Assembly: GCA_018003515.1 (NCBI GenBank)
Contig: JAGNDO010000030.1
Span: 1-58,545 of the forward strand
DNA: 58,545 nt
Reading direction: 5' to 3'
DNA from: Caldilineaceae bacterium
Lineage (GTDB): Bacteria; Chloroflexota; Anaerolineae; Caldilineales; Caldilineaceae
The stretch's first letter is position 1, and each line of letters begins with the position of its first letter. The translations under genes and the position numbers were made by a program. Shown piece by piece: positions 33,357 to 43,900 of the stretch. The notes under the pieces are model-generated. The model made no database searches. It was not told the origin of the DNA and was given only the letters and a program-made list of their open reading frames with translations.

Positions 33357-34536
33357 CCGCCACCAAGATCAACCCATCCCAAACCACCGTGTCGCCGCTG
33401 CGGCGGAAGGTGAGCAGGCCGATTTGGTCATCGGCCCAGCCGCGCGTGACCGCTACCCAAAGCAGATCCTTTCCCAGCGCGTACTCCGGCAGAAGGGCGG
33501 CTCCGTCTACGGAGAGATCCAGGGAGATCTGGGTGTCTGAGGCCGCGGATTCGGTCAAGAGGCGATTGATCAGGGTGACGGCGATGCCGGACCCCAGCAA
33601 TCTGCCCCGAGGGGGGATGTCGCCCAAGCGGAAGCTATTCTTGGCCATAATCGCCCGCACCGGGACCGCGTCACCGGCGGCCAGGGCGTCCCCCACGGCG
33701 CGGATGGTGGCGTCCAGGTCCAGCCCCTGCAAGGTGACGGTGCGGCTATTTAGTTGCTCCATCGCCCCATCCCGCGGGCTGGTGGTTGAGACTTGAATGC
33801 GTCCGGTCTGGCTGTTGAGGGGCACGGTGAAGGTGATGACGCCCAGAAAGGGTGTATAGCCGGCCGGCGCAGGTTGATCCGCTGTAGCCTCCACAACCCC
33901 GCCGCCGATCTCGTGGCCCGTGGCGTCCAATATGCGCACGGTCAATCGTCCATCCCCGCCCGGCGCAAAGGCGATCAGGGTGAAGGGAGTGCGGAGGGGG
34001 GCATCGCCTGATGGCTCCACGATCTGGATAAAGGGCTGCACGTCCGCGGGCAGGGCCACTGGGCCGGGCAAGGGGGTCGGCGTTAGGGTCGGCATGGGGG
34101 TGATGGTGGGGGTTGGCGCGGGCGCGGGGATGACTAGCACTTGGCCCACCTCCACCAAGTTGGGGTCCGTCAGTCCGTTGGCCGCCATCAGATCGACCAG
34201 GTCCACGCCAACGCTCTGGGCGACCAGGGAGAGGGTGTCTCCCACCTGAACCAGGTAGGTGTCTGCCGGGGGTTGGGCATCGGGCGCGGGGATGATCACT
34301 GGCTGGCCCACCACCAAGCGGCTGTCGTCCAACAGCCGGTTGACCCGTTGCAGCAGCACCGGGTCAACCCCGTGCGCCTGGGCGATGGAGACAATCGTGT
34401 CGCCCTCCTGGACCGTGTAGGTCACTCCTTCACTTTGGGCCAAGACAGCCAACGTTCCAAACAAGATCAGGACCATCAGGGTCAGGACGATCCATTGGCC
34501 CACCCTGCCCCGATCCAAAAATTTCCACTGTTCCAT
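33349..34536 (-). CDS. Membrane-anchored protein with two LysM domains and a Gmad2-like domain
   Basis: This 395-residue protein is anchored by one N-terminal helix (about 13-33) and should face the cell wall. LysM 1 (about 38-83, YTVQEGDTIVSIAQAHGV) and LysM 2 (about 92-136, YLVQVGDTLSLVAQSVGV) bind N-acetylglucosamine-containing glycan. A Thr/Pro linker (TPTITPMPTLTPTP) precedes an immunoglobulin-like Gmad2-type domain (about 163-260; IQIVEPSGDAPLRTPFTLI). The last 130 residues are unrecognised. It is convergent with the serine hydrolase gene, suggesting shared cell-wall roles, but this is inference. Confidence 0.82.
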   Translation of the reverse strand: MEQWKFLDRGRVGQWIVLTLMVLILFGTLAVLAQSEGVTYTVQEGDTIVSIAQAHGVDPVLLQRVNRLLDDSRLVVGQPVIIPAPDAQPPADTYLVQVGDTLSLVAQSVGVDLVDLMAANGLTDPNLVEVGQVLVIPAPAPTPTITPMPTLTPTPLPGPVALPADVQPFIQIVEPSGDAPLRTPFTLIAFAPGGDGRLTVRILDATGHEIGGGVVEATADQPAPAGYTPFLGVITFTVPLNSQTGRIQVSTTSPRDGAMEQLNSRTVTLQGLDLDATIRAVGDALAAGDAVPVRAIMAKNSFRLGDIPPRGRLLGSGIAVTLINRLLTESAASDTQISLDLSVDGAALLPEYALGKDLLWVAVTRGWADDQIGLLTFRRSGDTVVWDGLILVAGE

Positions 34537-34630
34537 ACCACGCTCCCGACGTTAAAATTCCGGCTCAAAAACAAAAAAAACACCACAAAGAACGCAAAGA
34601 AAAGCCTGTTTTTCGCTGGGATCTCGGCGG

Positions 34631-35320
34631 TTAAACGTCTAATCGATGCAAGCTCACGGTCTGGGCTTCGTCATCGTAGATGGCGAAGCGGGGCCAGGGG
34701 CCGTCTTCCGGGGCACCCAGGCTGCCCACGCCGATCAGGTAGCGGGCGGGGGCGTCCGGTGTGCCAGGGTGGAGACGGAGATGGGTCACGCTGCCAGCGA
34801 GCAGGATGCGCCGGATCTGTCGCCGTCCGTCCCTGTCTGGCTGCCAGGCCCAGGCCAACTGTACATGGGTGTGGCCGTGAAAGGCTACCCGCAGATCCGC
34901 GGCTTCCAGCGCGGCCAGGGCGGACCAGCGGGCCGCTTCGTCCAGATCCAGCCGGGGGAAGAGGGTGCGCCAGGCCGTGTTATGGGTCTGCATGGCGGCT
35001 ATGGTGAACGCGGTGTTGGTGTGGGCGGGGTCCACGTCTGGCGTGGCATGACAGAAGAGGGCAGTTTCTTGGCGCAGGGTGGCGGGCCAAAGCCCCACAG
35101 GGGCTGCCAAGTAAATCGGCATACGGCCCAGGCCGCTCACCTCCCAGTTGCCGAAGACACAGGCCACGGCGTGCTGGGCCAACAGGTCAAAGAGGGCCGG
35201 GTGGTGGCCCACATCCCCCAGGCAGATGAGGCGATCCGCGGCCAGTTCATCCCGCAGGGTCAACAGCCGTTCCAGGCTGGATAGGTTGTCGTGAATGTCG
35301 GAAAAGATCAGGGTACGCAT
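34631..35320 (-). CDS. Metallophosphoesterase (YfcE/MJ0936-like)
   Basis: This 229-residue calcineurin-like phosphoesterase has all metal-site motifs: SDIHDN (DxH) at residues 7-12, CLGDVGHHP (GD), VFGNWEV at the GN position (Trp replaces the usual His or Asp, so GNHD is altered), CHATPD and FHGHTHVQ (GHxH). Related enzymes hydrolyse phosphodiesters or nucleotides; the substrate here is unknown. ATG 35320 begins on the first strand. A REP-like hairpin and the proB promoter lie upstream on the other side. Confidence 0.8.
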   Translation of the reverse strand: MRTLIFSDIHDNLSSLERLLTLRDELAADRLICLGDVGHHPALFDLLAQHAVACVFGNWEVSGLGRMPIYLAAPVGLWPATLRQETALFCHATPDVDPAHTNTAFTIAAMQTHNTAWRTLFPRLDLDEAARWSALAALEAADLRVAFHGHTHVQLAWAWQPDRDGRRQIRRILLAGSVTHLRLHPGTPDAPARYLIGVGSLGAPEDGPWPRFAIYDDEAQTVSLHRLDV

Positions 35321-35396
35321 AGTTCACTATTGTACCCGTTCCTGGGATGTGGGCAAAGTTGGGCACACACGCATACCTTCCCCACATCTTCCCCAC

Positions 35397-35461
35397 ACCT
35401 TCCCGGAAGGGGCCAGCAGATCTCCCGTTAATCAAGATTTGTTGGCCCCCTCCGGGCAGGT
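35397..35461. repeat. REP-like palindrome (copy 2)
   Basis: ACCTTCCCGGAAGGGGCCA (35397-35415) pairs with 35443-35461 with two mismatches. The loop (GATCTCCCGTTAATCAAGAT) resembles the loop of the copy at 12599-12663, so the two are related by descent rather than being chance hairpins. It lies between the divergent metallophosphoesterase and proB promoters. Confidence 0.8.
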
Positions 35462-35479
35462 TTTCACGACTGCCACGCG

Positions 35480-35508
35480 TTGAGAAAAGCCCCCTTCTGC
35501 GCTATACT
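35480..35508 (+). promoter_or_regulatory. Sigma70-type promoter for proB
   Basis: TTGAGA (35480-35485), a 17-base spacer and TATACT (35503-35508) lie 55 bases before the proB start and just after the REP-like palindrome. Confidence 0.7.
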
Positions 35509-35563
35509 TGCTTGGTTATTTCGGCTGTTGTCAAAAAAGATCATTGGATCCCTTTCACCACCC

Positions 35564-36664
35564 ATGACCAAACGTATTGTGATCAAATTGGGGACCAGCG
35601 TCCTCACCGAAGGCACCAAGAACCTGCACCGGCCCCAGATGGTGGAGCTGACCCGGCAGTGCGCGCAGCTTCACCGCCAGGGCCACGAGATCATCCTCTG
35701 CTCGTCCGGGGCCATCGCCGCCGGGCGGGAGGTGTTGGGCCATCCGGATCTGCCGTCCAGCGTGGCGATCAAGCAGATGTTGGCCGCCGTGGGCCAGAAC
35801 CGGCTGATGCAGGTGTGGTCCGATCTCTTTGATATTTATGGCCTGCATGTGGGCCAACTGCTCCTCACCCGGGGAGACATCGAGAGCCGTCGCCGCTTTC
35901 TCAACGCCCAGGATGCCCTGCAATCTTTGCTGGCCTATGGGATTGTGCCCATCATCAACGAGAACGACGCCGTGGCCACCGAGGAGATCAAGGTGGGGGA
36001 CAACGACAATCTCTCCGCTCTGGTGGCGACCTTGGCCGCGGCGGACCTGTTGATCCTGCTCACGGATCAGCCCGGTCTCTTTACCGCGGACCCCCGCACC
36101 CACGTCGGTGCCGAACTGATCGCCGAGGTGCGCACCATTGACGCGGAGTTGCGGGCCATTGCCGGGGGCAGCAGCACAGGGCTGGGCGTGGGCGGGATGG
36201 TGACCAAGATCCAGGCCGCGTCCACGGCCCGGCGGGCGGGCACGGAGGTGGTGATCGCGGCGGGCAGTGCGCCCAACGTGATCCTGCGTATCGCCGGCGG
36301 GGAGGCCGTGGGCACCCGCTTCCCCGCGCTGGAAAGCCCGGTGGAGAACCGCAAACGGTGGATTTTGGCCGGAGGACTGCACGTGGGGCGGCTGATCGTG
36401 GACAGCGGCGCGGCCCGCGCCCTGCGTCATCAGGGGCGCAGCCTGCTCCCCGCCGGGGTGGTGGCCGTGGAGGGCAGCTTTGATCGGGGGGACACGGTCT
36501 CCATCTGGGAGCGGGGGGGCAACGAGCTGGCCCGGGGCATCGCCCGCTACACCGCCGAGGAGATGGCCCAGATCCTGGGCTGCCACTCGGACGTCATCAC
36601 CGACCGCCTGGGCTACGCGTATGGCCCGGTGGCGGTGCATCGGAACGATATGATCTTGATTTGA
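35564..36664 (+). CDS. proB: Glutamate 5-kinase
   Basis: This 366-residue enzyme phosphorylates L-glutamate with ATP, the first step of proline synthesis. The amino-acid kinase domain begins IVIKLGTSVLTEG and includes CSSGAIAAGREVLG, the substrate loop NENDAVATEEIKVGDNDNLSALVA and GLGVGGMVTKIQAA. A C-terminal PUA domain (about 275-350; GAARALRHQGRSLLPAGV) is present as in most bacterial ProB. ATG 35564 is well placed after the promoter but has only a weak ribosome-binding site. proA follows, separated by a long palindrome. Confidence 0.94.
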   Translation: MTKRIVIKLGTSVLTEGTKNLHRPQMVELTRQCAQLHRQGHEIILCSSGAIAAGREVLGHPDLPSSVAIKQMLAAVGQNRLMQVWSDLFDIYGLHVGQLLLTRGDIESRRRFLNAQDALQSLLAYGIVPIINENDAVATEEIKVGDNDNLSALVATLAAADLLILLTDQPGLFTADPRTHVGAELIAEVRTIDAELRAIAGGSSTGLGVGGMVTKIQAASTARRAGTEVVIAAGSAPNVILRIAGGEAVGTRFPALESPVENRKRWILAGGLHVGRLIVDSGAARALRHQGRSLLPAGVVAVEGSFDRGDTVSIWERGGNELARGIARYTAEEMAQILGCHSDVITDRLGYAYGPVAVHRNDMILI

Positions 36665-36673
36665 GAGGAATTC

Positions 36674-36770
36674 AAAATAGAACACGGATTGGACGGATCG
36701 AACGGATTTTTACTGATCAAAAAAAGATCTGTTTTAATCCGTTCGATCCGTTCAATCCGTGTTCTATTTT
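36674..36770. repeat. AATAGAACACGGATTG palindrome between proB and proA
   Basis: A 35-base arm (36674-36708) pairs with 36736-36770 with one mismatch, around TTTTACTGATCAAAAAAAGATCTGT-like sequence. It starts like the family at 18622-18716 (AATAGAACnCGGAT) but continues with a different repeat (GGACGGATCGAACGGATT). It could separate or stabilise parts of the proBA transcript. Confidence 0.85.
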
Positions 36771-36790
36771 TTAGAAATGGAGCGTGAACT

Positions 36791-38062
36791 ATGACTGAAC
36801 AGACATCTCAATTGATCGAAATGGGCAAGGCGGCCCGCGCCGCCAGCCGGATAGTGGCAATTTTGACCACGGACCAAAAGAACGCGGCCCTGCTCTCCAT
36901 CGCCGACGAATTGGAGGCCCAGACCACCACGGTCTTGGCCCAGAATGGCCTGGACATTGCCGATGGCCGGGCCAAGGGGTTGAGCGACGCCCTGCTGGAT
37001 CGGCTACTCTTGACCGAAGCCCGCATGGCCGCCCTGGCCGCGGACAGCCGCCAGGTGGCCGCCCTCCCCGACCCCGTGGGCGCGGAGTTCGAGAGCCGCC
37101 TGATGCCTAATGGTCTGCGCCTGAGCAAGCGGCGCATCCCCATCGGCGTCCTGGGGGTGATCTACGAGGCCCGGCCCAATGTGACCATCGACATCGCCAC
37201 CCTTTCCCTCAAGACGGGGAATGCCACCATTTTGCGCGGCGGCAGCGAAACATTGCGCAGTAATTTGGCTTTGGTGCGGGTGATCCAGGCCGGGCTGGAA
37301 AAGGCGGGGCTGCCCCAGGCCGCGGTCCAATACATCGACAACCCGGACCGGGCCTTGGTCTCCCAACTTTTGCGTTTGGACCAATACGTGGACATGATCA
37401 TCCCCCGGGGTGGGGGCGGGTTGCACAAGCTGTGCCGAGAACAGGCCAGCATCCCCGTGATCACCGGCGGCGTGGGTATCTGCCACCTCTATGTGGACGA
37501 GACCGCGGACCAGGCCAAGGCCCTGCCCGTGATCGAAAATGCCAAGATCCAGCGGCCCAGCGTCTGCAATTCCCTGGACACGGTCCTGGTCAACCGGGCC
37601 GTGGCCGCCGACTTTTTGCCAAAACTAGCCGCCCGCATGGCCGAAGTCAAGGTGGAACTCCGCGCCACCCCGGACGCCCTGCCCCTGCTCGATGGCCAAG
37701 GAGCCGCCCTCTTCCCCGCCGGGCCGGAGGATTTCGACACGGAATGGATGGCTCTGATCCTGGGCGTCAAGATCGTGGATTCCCTGGACGAGGCCGTGGC
37801 CCACATCCAAGACCACAGCATGGACCACAGCGACGGCATTCTCACCACCAGTTTGGCCAACGCCACCCGCTTTGTCAACGCGGTCAATTCGTCCGCGGTC
37901 TTCGTCAACGCCAGCACCCGTTTCAACGACGGCGGCCAGTTTGGCCTGGGCGCGGAGGTAGCCGTCAGCACCCAAAAGCTCCACGCCCGTGGGCCAATGG
38001 GGCTAACAGAACTGACCACCTACAAGTGGATCTGCATCGGGGATGGCCATATCCGTGGCTAA
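36791..38062 (+). CDS. proA: Gamma-glutamyl phosphate reductase
   Basis: This 423-residue NADPH-dependent enzyme reduces glutamyl-5-phosphate to glutamate semialdehyde for proline synthesis. It has the aldehyde-dehydrogenase-like fold: [34 protein letters not shown], the glycine-rich region [12 protein letters not shown], and the catalytic Cys in [38 protein letters not shown] near the end is the family signature. Length is normal. A GGAG lies 9 bases before ATG 36791. The 3' end overlaps murI by 20 bases. Confidence 0.95.
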   Translation: MTEQTSQLIEMGKAARAASRIVAILTTDQKNAALLSIADELEAQTTTVLAQNGLDIADGRAKGLSDALLDRLLLTEARMAALAADSRQVAALPDPVGAEFESRLMPNGLRLSKRRIPIGVLGVIYEARPNVTIDIATLSLKTGNATILRGGSETLRSNLALVRVIQAGLEKAGLPQAAVQYIDNPDRALVSQLLRLDQYVDMIIPRGGGGLHKLCREQASIPVITGGVGICHLYVDETADQAKALPVIENAKIQRPSVCNSLDTVLVNRAVAADFLPKLAARMAEVKVELRATPDALPLLDGQGAALFPAGPEDFDTEWMALILGVKIVDSLDEAVAHIQDHSMDHSDGILTTSLANATRFVNAVNSSAVFVNASTRFNDGGQFGLGAEVAVSTQKLHARGPMGLTELTTYKWICIGDGHIRG

Positions 38063-38957
38063 AAATTCTTCGCATGCCCAATCTGCGCCCATCGGCGTCT
38101 TCGATTCCGGCGTGGGCGGGCTGAGCGTCCTGCGCCATCTGCTGCGCCTGATGCCCCACGAGCACTATCTCTACTTGGGCGATTCGGCCCGGGTGCCCTA
38201 TGGCAGCAAATCCCCGGAAACCGTGCAGCTTTTCGCCCGCCAATGTGCCCAATTCCTGTTAGATCGGGGCGTCAAACTGATCGTCGTGGCCTGCAACACC
38301 GCCTCCGCCGTGGCCTTGGACGCGGTGCAGGCCATCTCCCCCGTGCCCGTGGTGGGGATGATCCAGCCCGCCGCCCAGGCCGCCCTGACCGCCACCCGCA
38401 GCGGGGCCATCGGCATCATCGGCACCCGGGCCACGGTCAACAGCCGGGCCTATCCCCAGGCTATATTGGGCCAATACGAGGCTGGCCTCAGTGCCCAATC
38501 TCTGGACGCTGTGGACGATCTGGGCGGCCGTTTGCAGGTTCATGGTCAGGCCTGCCCGCTCTTCGTGCCCATTGTTGAGGAAGGATGGACCGATCACCCC
38601 GCTGCCCGCTTGATTGCCCAGGACTATCTCGCCCCGCTAGGTTCTTTGGGCATAGACACCCTGGTCCTTGGCTGCACACACTATCCGCTCTTGGCCCCAC
38701 TATTGGCGGACCTGTTGCCCCATGTCACCCTGATCGACTGCGGCGAACACGCGGCCTGGGATGCCCGCTGCATCCTGGAAAACGCCAACCAATTGGCCTC
38801 GCCCAACGGCACCGGGCCAGGGGCCGCCGCAAAAATCCGTTTCCACCTCACGGATGTCCCCACCACCTTTGAGGAAGTAGCCCAGCGTTTTCTCGGCTTC
38901 CCCATCGCCACCCCCCAGCGGGTGACCATCGACCATCTCTGTTTGGAGACGGCGTAA
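38043..38957 (+). CDS. murI: Glutamate racemase
   Basis: This 304-residue cofactor-independent enzyme converts L- to D-glutamate for peptidoglycan. It has [27 protein letters not shown], the first catalytic Cys in [11 protein letters not shown] and the second in [12 protein letters not shown]. The C-terminus (about 225-304) includes [13 protein letters not shown] and is somewhat longer than usual. ATG 38043 starts inside proA, giving translational coupling; a GTG at 38055 is an alternative. Sharing an operon with proBA places two fates of glutamate together. Confidence 0.93.
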   Translation: MAISVAKNSSHAQSAPIGVFDSGVGGLSVLRHLLRLMPHEHYLYLGDSARVPYGSKSPETVQLFARQCAQFLLDRGVKLIVVACNTASAVALDAVQAISPVPVVGMIQPAAQAALTATRSGAIGIIGTRATVNSRAYPQAILGQYEAGLSAQSLDAVDDLGGRLQVHGQACPLFVPIVEEGWTDHPAARLIAQDYLAPLGSLGIDTLVLGCTHYPLLAPLLADLLPHVTLIDCGEHAAWDARCILENANQLASPNGTGPGAAAKIRFHLTDVPTTFEEVAQRFLGFPIATPQRVTIDHLCLETA

Positions 38958-39012
38958 ACTGTGAAACGCTGACCAATTGGCACACGTTTCACCCCTCACG
39001 AAAGGTCCACCC

Positions 39013-39636
39013 ATGACTTCACGATTGATTCTGCTCCGCCACGCCGAAACCCAGGCCAATGTGGCCCAGGTCTGGCAAGGCTCGCTGGACGCGCCATTTT
39101 CCCCCAAGGGCCAGGCCCAAGTGGATGCGACCGCCCACAATTTTCCCCAATTTGTGCAGAAATTCCCGGTGGATCGCGCCTATGTCTCCCCAACCGGGCG
39201 CGCCCAACGCACCGCCGCCCCTTTGGCAAAGGTGCTTGGCACCCCAGCGATTGTGCATGATCCTTTGCGGGAATTTGATCTGGGGGATTGGGAAGGACGC
39301 TCCTTCGAGGATCTGCGGGAAAACGAGGATCTGTGGGCGCGTTGGGATCGAGATCCCACCTTCGCCCCGCCCAACGGTGAATCCCCGGCCAGCTTTCAGC
39401 GCCGGGCGGTCCAGGCCCTCAACGCCCTGCTGGATGCCCACCCCGGCCAAACCATCCTGGCCGTCACCCACGGCGGCATCATCGCCTACGCCCTTTCCGA
39501 GTTTCTGGGCAACGGCCAACCAGACTGGGATCGCTGGGAGCCACCCAACTGCGCCCTCACCGTGCTGGACCGGGACGAATCCGGTGACTGGCACGGCGTG
39601 CTGGTCAACAGCATCGAGCATTTGAGCGAAGTGTAG
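39013..39636 (+). CDS. Histidine phosphatase family protein
   Basis: This 207-residue phosphatase has LILLRHAETQANV with the phospho-accepting His, YVSPTGRAQRTAAPL, DLGDWEGRSFEDL and ILAVTHGGIIAYAL with the second His. It resembles broad-specificity acid phosphatases or alpha-ribazole phosphatase rather than glycolytic phosphoglycerate mutase. It begins 55 bases after murI and may be in the same transcript. No cobalamin genes are near. Confidence 0.85.
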   Translation: MTSRLILLRHAETQANVAQVWQGSLDAPFSPKGQAQVDATAHNFPQFVQKFPVDRAYVSPTGRAQRTAAPLAKVLGTPAIVHDPLREFDLGDWEGRSFEDLRENEDLWARWDRDPTFAPPNGESPASFQRRAVQALNALLDAHPGQTILAVTHGGIIAYALSEFLGNGQPDWDRWEPPNCALTVLDRDESGDWHGVLVNSIEHLSEV

Positions 39637-39640
39637 GAAA

Positions 39641-39764
39641 TGGACAATGGACAATGGACAATGGACAATGGACAATGGACAATGGACAATGGACAAAGGA
39701 CAATGGACAATGGACAATGGACAATGATCGGGTATTCACCACATCATTGTCCATTGTCCATTAT
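39641..39764. repeat. TGGACAA tandem repeat with inverted half
   Basis: About eleven tandem TGGACAA(T) units (39641-39724) are followed, after CACATCA, by TTGTCCATTGTCCATTA (39747-39763), the complement, so the array can fold back. It lies between two convergent genes. It is not CRISPR-like: there are no unique spacers. Confidence 0.9.
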
Positions 39765-40594
39765 TTGACCGCTGCAATCGGCAGATCCCGCTCCTCCGCC
39801 CAGGCCTCCCAGGTCGCGGCGGATTTTTGTGCGAAGATCGTCGCCAGGGATTCCCCGTCAGCGACTGAAAGGCCCAGGGCGTCCAGCAGCCGGGCCAAGA
39901 AGTGGGGTTCCAGGGCCGCCACGGCGATCCAGCCATCCGCGGTCGCGTAGAGGCGATAACCGGGCAGCCCTCCGCCCAGGACCGCGCCGGGCTGGGTGAT
40001 GCCGTATTGCCAGGGCAACGTAAAATCGTCCACCGCGTCCGACAGGGCGACCTCGGCAAAACCGGCCCCCTGTCCCCGTAGCTGGGCCAGAAGCAGGGCG
40101 AGGGCCGCCTGCACGGCCCGCTCGGCCCCGGCCAGATCCGCCAGGAGGGTGCGGGGCATGTGGGGCGGGGTCAACATCCCCGCCGCGGCCTGATAGGTCA
40201 GGTCGTGGCCCGCCACCTCAGCCTTGTCGCCGGGATAGCCGACGATGGCCACATAGCAAAGATTGGAGAAGCGGGCGTGGACCGTTTGCCAATCCAGCCC
40301 CAGCCGGGCCAAGGCGCTGGGCCGGTTGGAAGTCAGCAGCAGATCCGCCTGGGCCAACAGCCGGTCCAATTCACCCCGATCCACTCCATCCTTCAGATCT
40401 AACACCCGCACGGCCACATCCCGATGCAGATCCGCATACCAATCCGCCCCAGCCACCGCCAGGGGATCGCCGAAGGGCGGCTCCACTTTGATCACCCGCG
40501 CCCCCAGATCCCGCAGGCGGGCGGCGGCGACCGGGCCGGGGACGTTGGCCGCCAGGGTGAGGATGGTGAGGGTGGAGAGAGGGGTTGACATCAT
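39761..40594 (-). CDS. Class III CoA-transferase (CaiB/BaiF), short form
   Basis: This 277-residue protein matches the N-terminal half of CaiB/BaiF CoA-transferases: LARLGLDWQTV, ILTLAANVPGPVAAARL at the start, VIKVEPPFGDP and the catalytic region VAGHDLTYQAAAGML, whose Asp forms the acyl-anhydride intermediate in the family. It is much shorter than the usual 390-430 residues (compare the 422-residue relative at 46701), ending soon after LYATADGWIAVAAL. The reduced C-terminal region may still allow an interlocked dimer. ATG 40594 follows AAGGAG. The acyl substrate is unknown. Confidence 0.8.
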   Translation of the reverse strand: MMSTPLSTLTILTLAANVPGPVAAARLRDLGARVIKVEPPFGDPLAVAGADWYADLHRDVAVRVLDLKDGVDRGELDRLLAQADLLLTSNRPSALARLGLDWQTVHARFSNLCYVAIVGYPGDKAEVAGHDLTYQAAAGMLTPPHMPRTLLADLAGAERAVQAALALLLAQLRGQGAGFAEVALSDAVDDFTLPWQYGITQPGAVLGGGLPGYRLYATADGWIAVAALEPHFLARLLDALGLSVADGESLATIFAQKSAATWEAWAEERDLPIAAVK

Positions 40595-40925
40595 GGGGTC
40601 TCCTTTGATGATGGGAATCAAGAAATTGGGTGATTGGGCGATTGGGAGATTGGGAGATTGGGAGATTGGGAGATTGTGTCGAGACAATCGCCCAATCTCC
40701 CAATCGCTTAATCTCTCAATCATACCGCAACTTTCCCAAGGCGGGTAGCGTCTATACTCTTGTGGAGGCGTGTTTGCACCGTCGGGCTGGCCTGGCCGAA
40801 AAAAGGCGGGCCGGATTCTTCGCATATCATTCCAGCTTTCGTGGTTCTCCTTTTGCGGCGACGGGCGAGTATGCCTGTCGTCGTTTATTTTATGACCGGC
40901 CCTGTTCCGGCAGCAAGGAGGATCT
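40595..40925. other. Gap between divergent genes: GATTGGG hairpin and possible promoter
   Basis: 40611-40722 contains a GGGAGATTGGGAGATTGG array followed by CAATCTCCCAATCGC as complement, forming a hairpin with loop TGTCGAGACA. After it, TATACT at 40753-40758 could be a -10 element for the gene at 40926, though no good -35 lies at the usual distance. The remaining bases (40760-40910) show no gene. Confidence 0.6.
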
Positions 40926-43900
40926 ATGTTTCCCCATTCTCGATGGTTCCGCTCTGTCCGTTGGCCCTTTTGGTTGATCGCTGCCGTAGCCCTCGGTTTG
41001 GGGCTTTTGTTGTTTCAACTTTCCGGCTCGATTTCTGCATCGTCTGTGGGAGTGGGGGGCGATCCGGCCTATCCCGATCCCTTCTGGCGGGCGGGGACGT
41101 TGGGGGATGTGGCCGTGGTGGACATGGCCGCCTCGCCCGACTATGACCGGGACAATACCCTCTTTGCCGTGACCGCGGACAAACTTTATCGTACGCAGGA
41201 TCGGGGTAATCATTGGTGGGCACTGCCGGTGGGGTTAGTGTGGCAAGGCGAGCGCTTTGGTCGCATCGTACTCTCCCCAGGTTATGCCGTAGATATGACC
41301 CTGTTTGCCACATACTTTACCCCCGACACCAATACCACCACCATACTCCAAGCATGGAATAGGGGGGATATCTGGCTGCGGGTTGGCAGTTTGGCGGATG
41401 AAGTACGGGTCATGCGTCTTTCTCCCGCCTTCAATCAAGACCACACGATCTTTGCTTTGAGCGGCGCGGGGATGGAATTGTGGCGATCCACAGACGCTGG
41501 CCAGAACTGGTCAGCGTTTCCCTTTGTGGCCGGGGATGTCTTCAATGCCACGGATTTGGTCGTTTCGCCCAATTTTGCCGCGGACCGCACACTTTTTGTC
41601 ACGGGTTTGGGCGGGGTGAGCCGGAGTACGGATGGCGGCGAGACGTGGGTTGCCCAAAACCGCATGGGGCCGACCTATGCCGCGGCCATCTCGCCGGACT
41701 TTGCCACGGATGGCACGGTGTGGGAGAGCTATCGGCTGATGGAGGGGATCGGGGATGGCACGCCGGAGAGCGGGGTCATCCGCACGCTGGACCGGGGAAC
41801 AAACTGGGCACTGACCTCCGCCGGGCTGCCGGATAGCTATGAACCGTTCCCCCGCAGCCTGGCCGTGTCGCCCAACTTTGCGGCGGATCAAACGATCTTT
41901 GCCGCGTATGGGGGGCAGATCGTCTCCACGCCGGAGCGGGGGCTTTTCCGCAGCGGGGATGGGGGCAGCAGTTGGACCGATTTGGGGGCTGTGCCGGGCA
42001 ACCTGGACATCAACCAGATTGTGGTAACACACTCGGCCCGTACGGGGTTGACCGTGCATTTGGCCACGGCGCATGGGGTTTGGCACTATGGGGATCCGGT
42101 GGATCGGCTGTGGTTGAGGGCTTTTCTGCCCCAGCTTCTGCGTCTGTGGCCCTTGCCCACGCCGACATCAACCGCTACCCAGACCCCGACGCAAACGCCC
42201 ACGTCTGCCACCCCGACGGGCACATGGACAGCGACCCCGTCCTCGACGCCCACGGCTACGAGGACGCTGACCCCCATGCTGACGGCGACCCCGTCAAGCA
42301 CGCTGACGGCCACCCCTTCTTCAACACCGACAAGCACGCCCACCGGCCAGCCGCCGATTAGCTGCTATGCGGGTTTTGCCAACCCCGGTTTTGAGAACGA
42401 CGAGGGCTGGGAGATTCGCACCAACCCGGCGCTGGCGGCCTATGTGACGTCGCCGGTGCATGGGGGCAGCCGCAGCCTGCGCACGGGGATTGGGGCGGAC
42501 GGGGCCAATGTAGCCAGCTATTCGCCCGTGCAACAGGCCGTGAGCTTCCCCGCGGGGCTGGCGTCGGCCCAGTTGCGCTTCTGGCGCTACTCGGTTTGGG
42601 GCGATGGGGCGGTGAACGGGCCGGTGCCGGATATGGCGGATCTGCCCCGTACGTTGGCCGAGTTGGATGGGGCCGCGCCGGATGTGACCGACTATTTCTA
42701 CGTGATCGCCATTCTGCCGGACAACTCGATTGACTATCTGCTGGTGGAGCGGGTCAACTCGGCCACGTGGCGGGAAGGGGTGGTCAATCTGGATGTAAGC
42801 CGGTATGGGGGCAAGCAGATGCGCTTCCAGTTTGGCACGTACAACAACGGCACGGGGGGAATCAGCCGCACCTTTGTGGATGATGCGGCGATTTCGCTCT
42901 GTTCGCCCACGGCCACGGTGACGCCGACGTTCACGCCCACGTCAACGCCCATTCCGGTGACGACGCCTGTGGGCTGGCCCACGCCCCATCTGCTCACAAC
43001 CATGAGCTTTGCGGACAAGTCTCGGCCTGTGGGGTTGACGGTGAGCGGGGACGGCACGGAGCTTTATGTGGCTTTGCATGGCGAAGATCACTCTGGGCGG
43101 GCGGTGGCCGTGGTGGGGATGGGGCCGTGGCAAGTGACGAAGGTGATCACTTATGCCCAATCCGCGGCGGGGCCGAACCAGGTGGCGCGGCTGCCCAACG
43201 GCAAGCTGGTGGTGAGCAACCGCCAGACCGATAACGCGTCCGTGGTGGATGTGGGCAGCGGGTCAGCCGTGGCGACGATCCCGGCCAATCTGCTGCCCAA
43301 CGGGGTGGCCGTGGCGGGTGGGTATGGCTATATCGCCAACTTTGGCAACGATACGGTGACGGTCTTTGACCCGGCCACCTATGGGGTGATCCGCACGTTG
43401 TACAACGTGGGCCATCAGCCGTCGCTTTTTGCCGCAGACCCCGCCGGCAACGACGTCTTCCTCTCGGCCTATGGTTCGGACGAGGTGATCCATCTGCGGG
43501 ACGGCAATGTGGTGGGCCGCTGGCAGACCGTGAAGGCTCCCTACGGCCTGGCCTATGACCCGGCGGGCAAGCGGCTTTACGCGGCCAACCGGGGCACGGC
43601 CCATACGGTTACGGTGATCGATGTCGAGAACAATCAGATCGTCGGGACCATCGGGCTGGACAAGGAACCCTTTGTCTTGGCGGTCAACCCGGACAGCGGC
43701 CATCTCTTCATTGCCTGCGGCATGGAGGTGAAGGTCTATCGGGCCAGGGATTGGTCGCCCGTGACCGTAATCCCCGTGGCCGTGGGCGCGGAGGAGGGGA
43801 TCGTGGCGGACTCGATCATGGATCGGGTCTATGTCACCAGCCGGGACAGCAACGTGTTGAGCGTGATCCAGGATGCGTGGCAGCCGGAGGTGATCTTCAC

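Noticed and set aside
39641-39764. Tandem TGGACAA units could suggest a CRISPR array.
   Set aside because: The units are 7-14 bases, directly adjacent, without spacers and without cas genes.
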